Shown: in pieces, positions 32,095-35,891 of the stretch
How positions within the stretch are numbered: position 1 is the stretch's first letter
Layout: each line of letters opens with the position of its first letter
Made by a program: the position numbers and the translations under genes
The notes under the pieces: model-generated
Databases searched by the model: none
Told to the model about the DNA's origin: nothing
What the model saw: the letters and a program-made list of their open reading frames with translations, nothing else
Assembly: GCF_002505485.1 (NCBI RefSeq)
Contig: NZ_DAVG01000053.1
Coordinates: 58,085-93,975 of the forward strand
Direction: 5' to 3'
DNA length: 35,891 bases
Origin: Methanosarcina sp. UBA5
GTDB lineage: Archaea; Halobacteriota; Methanosarcinia; Methanosarcinales; Methanosarcinaceae

Positions 32095-33104
32095 TCATCT
32101 CTTGCCCTGACAAGCGCTTTTATATTTTCAAGTGGGGTATGGGGAGCAAGCCCACAGCCTGGAGCAAGGATATCAATTCCATCATCAAGGCAGGCAGTGG
32201 CTTCAATGAAAACTGCTTCAGGCCCTTTTGCGAGCAGGGTATCGGACGGAGAAACATTTCCTATAAACCGCACTCGATCGCCTGCAGTTGCTTTTGCAAA
32301 ACTTACACTTACTTTTTCTTCAATGCTTATTCCGTTAAACCCTGCATCTCCGAGAGGATCAAGAACGGCGGTGGCGTCACCGCACATATGAAGGATTTTC
32401 AGGCCATTTACATTCCTGCAAAATTTCCTGTAAAGGGGAAAGACCGATTCTTCGAACATCTGAGGGGAAATAATGTCAGGCCCAGCTTCGGAATCTATAA
32501 GGGTTATGGCATGTGCGCCTCTTTCAAGCAGGCCATTGGCATATTCTATGCAGGCATCGGTAAGAACTCCCATTAGTTCCTCAATAACTTCAGGATTCTT
32601 CACAAACCACGTAAGATAATTTTTTATTCCGGCAAGCATGGAGGCAAGTCCAGCAGGGCCCACAACCCCTGCAATAACAGGCACCGTCTCTCCTACTCTT
32701 TCATTCAGAATTTCAACTGCGTCCAAGACTACCGAAGTCCGCTTGCTATCAAGAAGCGAATCCGGAACCGTTATATTCTTCACATCTTTCTTGTTTTTGC
32801 AGGGGAAGTCCGTTATATAAGGCTGCATATCTATACTTCCTTCATTTACTGTGCAGCCAAGGGTCTCGGCAAGTACGGTAATGTCGAAAGGACAGCGCAC
32901 ATTCTCAAATCCTGCAATCTCATATCCTGCAAGTGCGAGCGCAGCCATCTTATCGGCATTGAAATTTGCCTGGGGCCAGTGTGCTCCAGTCATTTCCATT
33001 AGTTCTACAGTGCCTGTCTGAGTTACGGAACAGACAGGAACAATGTCTAAAGCCGTTCCTTTGAGTGCCTTTTCAAACCTCTCTTTTAGGGTAAATTTAC
33101 TCAT
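32079..33104 (-). CDS. MtaA-family methylcobamide:CoM methyltransferase
   Basis: The zinc enzyme transfers methyl groups from a methylated corrinoid protein to coenzyme M, the entry step for methyl substrates. The 341-residue product resembles MtaA more than MtbA in its N-terminus (SKFTLKERFEKALKG, VPVCSVTQTGTVELM). The zinc ligands H239-x-C241 (LHMCGDAT) and C317 (APGCGLAPHTPLENIKALV) are present, as in the uroporphyrinogen-decarboxylase-like fold. ATG 33104 was chosen; GTG 33113 is just upstream and would add three residues. No methyltransferase corrinoid or substrate-specific gene is adjacent, so the partner methyl donor (methanol, methylthiol or others) is undetermined. It lies convergent with the EamA gene. 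Confidence 0.82.
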   Translation of the reverse strand: MSKFTLKERFEKALKGTALDIVPVCSVTQTGTVELMEMTGAHWPQANFNADKMAALALAGYEIAGFENVRCPFDITVLAETLGCTVNEGSIDMQPYITDFPCKNKKDVKNITVPDSLLDSKRTSVVLDAVEILNERVGETVPVIAGVVGPAGLASMLAGIKNYLTWFVKNPEVIEELMGVLTDACIEYANGLLERGAHAITLIDSEAGPDIISPQMFEESVFPLYRKFCRNVNGLKILHMCGDATAVLDPLGDAGFNGISIEEKVSVSFAKATAGDRVRFIGNVSPSDTLLAKGPEAVFIEATACLDDGIDILAPGCGLAPHTPLENIKALVRARDDYFSQ

Positions 33105-33229
33105 TTTTGTCACCAGAAGTAGTTATCGGCTGAAAAATGCTTTTCAGAGAATCTTTTCAGGAAGACAATATATTGAAGCAGGGATATAAAAATATATGAA
33201 TGAAAAAAACTCCCAGAGGTTAAATAACA

Positions 33230-33270
33230 TAATTGGTATGAGTTAATAATTAGTATGAGTTAATAATTGG
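33230..33270. repeat. 17-bp tandem repeat (2.4 copies)
   Basis: TAATTGGTATGAGTTAA at 33230-33246 is repeated with one change at 33247-33263 and partly again to 33270. It lies between the two minus-strand genes for the MtaA-family enzyme and the histidine kinase. Confidence 0.7.
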
Positions 33271-33323
33271 CAGGAAGTAAAGATCGGCTCCAATGAAAAA
33301 AGCGGAAGAAATAATGGATATAT

Positions 33324-33438
33324 GATGTTGGAGATAATGTGAAAAATTTAGTGATGCTGGAGATAACGTGAAAATTTAGTGATGCTGGAGATAACGTGAA
33401 AATTTGGGTGATGTTGGAGATGATGTAAAAATTTGAGT
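33324..33438. repeat. Four 28/29-bp tandem repeats
   Basis: Four units starting GATGYTGGAGATAAYGTGAA and ending near AAAATTTAGT, of lengths 29, 28, 29 and 29 bp, with a few substitutions. They lie downstream of the histidine kinase gene (minus) and upstream of the methyltransferase gene. No spacer structure exists, so this is not a CRISPR array. Confidence 0.75.
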
Positions 33439-33472
33439 TTTGACTTATTGAAGTACTTAAATATCCATCAAT

Positions 33473-35170
33473 TTAGTGAGAAGCGTTTTTGCGCCAGTTA
33501 CCAGGAGGCACTGTAATTTCAAATCTCGCGCCCGTTCCCTCAGTTCCGGTTTCTTTAATCCCCACGCCTGTGATGGAAAGGATACTTTTGACAAGAAAAA
33601 GCCCAAGTCCGGTATTTTTCCCGATGGATTTTTCAAAAATTAGCTCTTTCATTTCAGAAGAAACTCCTATACCATTATCTTTTACTTCAATTACAAGATT
33701 GTCCGCAACCCTGCGTGAACTAACACTGATTTCAGTAACATGTTCTCCATGTGCCCTTGCGTTGTCAAACAGATTGTAAAAGGCTTTTTTAAGCAGTGGA
33801 TCGGCATAGATCTCCACTCTGTTTTCTTCGATGGAAAACTTCAAGCTCTGGCCAGAGAAGGGAAAGGCTGCTTCTCTTGCTGTATTACTTACGGATTGCC
33901 AGATCGGAGAAACTACTCCGAGTTCCTGGTAGTCTTTGGTGAAAACAATCTGACTGTGGATCGTTTCAATACCTTTATTGAGATTTTTCAGATACTTCAC
34001 TATTCGAGGATCGTTCTTGACGTTTTCAGGAAGAGTTTCGGAAATTAATTCGGTGTACCCGGAAAGTACATTTACCTGGTTAAGAATGTCATGTCTGGTA
34101 ATGTTGCTCATGAGGTTTATCTTCTTGTTAGCCTGTTTCAGGGCCTCTTGATATCGAGAAGTTTCAGTAGTGTCACGCATCATTATCAGCCTGCCCTCTG
34201 CATCATCTTTTGTCATAAGGGGGCTGACACTGAGAGTGAAAAATTTTGTTTCAAATCCACTCTTCAAGGAAATTTCTTTGTGGAAACAGCCCTCATGAAC
34301 TTCATTCTGAGGCATTTCTACTTGATCTCCGAGAAGCTCATTTAAATTTTTCCCGAGAACCTCTTTTTTTGTTTTTCCTGCCAGCTCAAGAGCAGCCTTA
34401 TTGATATCTATTATGGAATCTGCAAGGTCTACTACGATATATCCATCACTCATGGATTCGATTACGTTTTCTCTAGCAATCGGAATAATGTTGAGGAATT
34501 CATGCTGCATGATGCCCCAGAAGAGAATCAAACCTGTAATTGTAAATGAAAAAGGAGTCGGGTCAAGGAATGCAAAAGGACCTATATCTGCGATATGAAG
34601 AATATTTCCCAGGACTGGAATACAAGCTGCCGTTAGAGCAATTGCTGCCTGAGCCCTGTAGGGTGCAGTTAGATGGACAAACTGATTGAAGAAGAAGAAA
34701 ATTCCAAAGAAAATTAAAATAAAAGAATAAATATAAAATATCCAGAAAAAAGGCCCGTGTTTGAGCACAAGAAGAGGAAAGCCCCTTGAGGCGTCTAGGT
34801 AATAGCCTAAAAAATACATCCTGTGATAGCTATTTGTAAGCATCAAAAGGATTATGAGCAAAGGAAGTATGAAAAATGCTTTCTGATACTTTCTTATGAA
34901 TTCCTTACATACTCCTGAATATTCAGATGCAAATATAAACCATGCTACTGGAGCAAAGGCCATCCCAATATACTCGAGACGGGTAAAGAGATATTTGAGC
35001 TCAATGTCCATAAATCCGACCTCAAAGGCATAATTCACGGACCAGAGAGACATGCTCAACATAATAAGTATGAAATATTTTGAGAAATACATCCTGCGGT
35101 ACTTGAAAGCTTTGTAGGCTTTGATTGCAAGTAAAGTCGATATAGTTCCTGAAAAGATTAATGCTCCCAT
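33473..35170 (-). CDS. Membrane sensor histidine kinase (7TM-PAS-HisKA-HATPase)
   Basis: The 565-residue protein begins with about seven hydrophobic helices (roughly 1-215) of the histidine-kinase N-terminal 7TM type. A PAS domain follows (about 225-330, with GYIVVDLADSIIDINKAALE). The kinase core has the phospho-accepting H360 in NITRHDILNQVNVLSGY, then the ATPase boxes N (YNLFDNARAHGE), G1 (VKDNGIGVS) and G2 (GKNTGLGLFLVKSI). The H-box with DILNQ is typical of archaeal kinases. No response regulator is seen nearby. The stimulus is unknown; the 7TM part could sense membrane-soluble or external ligands. The start is the ATG at 35170 without a strong Shine-Dalgarno. Confidence 0.88.
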   Translation of the reverse strand: MGALIFSGTISTLLAIKAYKAFKYRRMYFSKYFILIMLSMSLWSVNYAFEVGFMDIELKYLFTRLEYIGMAFAPVAWFIFASEYSGVCKEFIRKYQKAFFILPLLIILLMLTNSYHRMYFLGYYLDASRGFPLLVLKHGPFFWIFYIYSFILIFFGIFFFFNQFVHLTAPYRAQAAIALTAACIPVLGNILHIADIGPFAFLDPTPFSFTITGLILFWGIMQHEFLNIIPIARENVIESMSDGYIVVDLADSIIDINKAALELAGKTKKEVLGKNLNELLGDQVEMPQNEVHEGCFHKEISLKSGFETKFFTLSVSPLMTKDDAEGRLIMMRDTTETSRYQEALKQANKKINLMSNITRHDILNQVNVLSGYTELISETLPENVKNDPRIVKYLKNLNKGIETIHSQIVFTKDYQELGVVSPIWQSVSNTAREAAFPFSGQSLKFSIEENRVEIYADPLLKKAFYNLFDNARAHGEHVTEISVSSRRVADNLVIEVKDNGIGVSSEMKELIFEKSIGKNTGLGLFLVKSILSITGVGIKETGTEGTGARFEITVPPGNWRKNASH

Positions 35171-35891
35171 ATAGGGAAACGCAACGGCGGGAATTTGCAG
35201 GTTGATAAGACTACCTTCCTTTATGAATCAGTGTCAGGCGAATAGGGGGGAAAGACGAAAGAAGTTAAAAAACATGAAATGTTCTAATACTTACAGAAAG
35301 CCCGAATATATAAATTTATGTATTAAGTGGGAAAGTTCACCAAACTGTTCCTTCACCAAACTGTTCCTATTAGAACTACTGCTTTTGAAAAGAGATAAAA
35401 GGGAATGAATCAGAAAAATGAGACAGAGTAACAAAAATGAGAACGAAAACTGTTGCCTGGAACAGAGAAATCCTGAAAATTCGTAATGCAATTATAAGAA
35501 TTATAGAGCATCTTAATTTCGGATCAATCAAGGTTAAAATTCTCTCAGGGCGACCCATTTAAGAATTTTCGAGTATTAAGGAGGGAATAACTCGCTTGAT
35601 TCGCTTTCAGAACTCCGCAGCATGGAGCCTTGAATTCACCTATAAAGCAGCAAAAGGTGTCTTTCACGGTCTCAATCATTCTACTGGAAAACTAACTTCT
35701 CTGCCCTGAGAGCACTTTTATTCCCTAATCTTCGGGTGGAATTACATTGTATTCATTCTTTTTTTCCGTACTAGGAGAGGCCAAAATATATACTTGTTAA
35801 TAAATATTTAAATGTAAAACATTAAAACATAAAAAAGCTAGGGAGTTTGGATAAAACGAAATCCGCCATTCTTTGAGATAAAAATTTAAAA
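35171..35891. other. Right-end non-coding stretch with 16-bp tandem repeat
   Basis: No gene is supported. TTCACCAAACTGTTCC occurs twice perfectly in tandem at 35336-35351 and 35352-35367. A 35-codon frame starting at TTG near 35597 (LIRFQNSAAWSLEFTYKAAK...) lacks support. AT-rich TATA-like sequence near 35796-35820 could serve a gene beyond the window edge. Confidence 0.4.

Noticed and set aside
33324..33438. CRISPR array
   Set aside because: Units are contiguous with no unique spacers and there are no cas genes.
35597..35709. 35-codon frame near the right edge
   Set aside because: TTG start without a convincing ribosome-binding site and no recognisable composition or family.

Overview
The window comes from a Methanosarcina-type methanogenic archaeon. 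The evidence is the hdrE-hdrD pair (membrane, methanophenazine-linked heterodisulfide reductase), a MtaA-family methylcobamide:CoM methyltransferase, a methanogenesis marker 9 protein, a DmrX-type dihydromethanopterin reductase, a disaggregatase-like beta-helix protein, and an in-frame amber codon inside a radical SAM gene, as expected in a pyrrolysine-decoding lineage. Nearly all other genes end in TAA or TGA. Intergenic DNA is AT-rich and full of short tandem repeats. No tRNA, 5S/16S/23S rRNA gene or CRISPR array was seen.

Layout: 1-481 is a leader with hairpins and the hdr promoter. 482-2492 is hdrED. 2599-3847 holds two overlapping DUF116 membrane proteins. 4066-6531 holds two tandem geranylgeranyl-reductase-family flavoproteins. 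6682-7049 (minus) is the RNase P RNA, a gene easily missed because a 90-codon open frame lies antisense to it. 7457-10264 is a tight three-gene operon (methanogenesis marker 9, CitG-like, DUF447), followed by dmrX at 10432-11151. 11236-12264 (minus) is a PHP-domain protein. 12573-13675 is a tandem pair of PD-(D/E)XK nuclease-like proteins. 13845-15209 is an aldehyde dehydrogenase.

15210-22908 looks accessory: a secreted 12-NHL/3-PKD surface protein, long non-coding stretches with insertion-element-like remnants, gene fragments and a small membrane protein, a frameshifted carboxymuconolactone-decarboxylase-like gene, and a beta-helix protein resembling disaggregatase.

22931-28380 is the most interesting part. 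An SPL-like radical SAM gene (minus) is followed by a same-strand cluster of a radical SAM/SPASM enzyme interrupted by UAG (probable pyrrolysine at residue 80), an EgtD-like SAM-dependent methyltransferase and an arginine-deiminase-like enzyme. A convergent UbiA prenyltransferase comes next. The three-gene set looks like an undescribed amino-acid-modifying or small-molecule pathway whose first enzyme would depend on pyrrolysine decoding.

28927-35170 carries a repeat-rich lipoprotein with many N-glycosylation sequons, a YigZ/IMPACT protein, a small membrane protein, a MazG-like pyrophosphohydrolase, an EamA transporter, the MtaA-family methyltransferase and a 7TM-PAS histidine kinase. Three genes (hdrE, the second nuclease-like gene and yigZ) appear to lack a normal start codon exactly where ribosome-binding sites or paralogy place it: ATC, ACG and CTG/ATA, each close to ATG.
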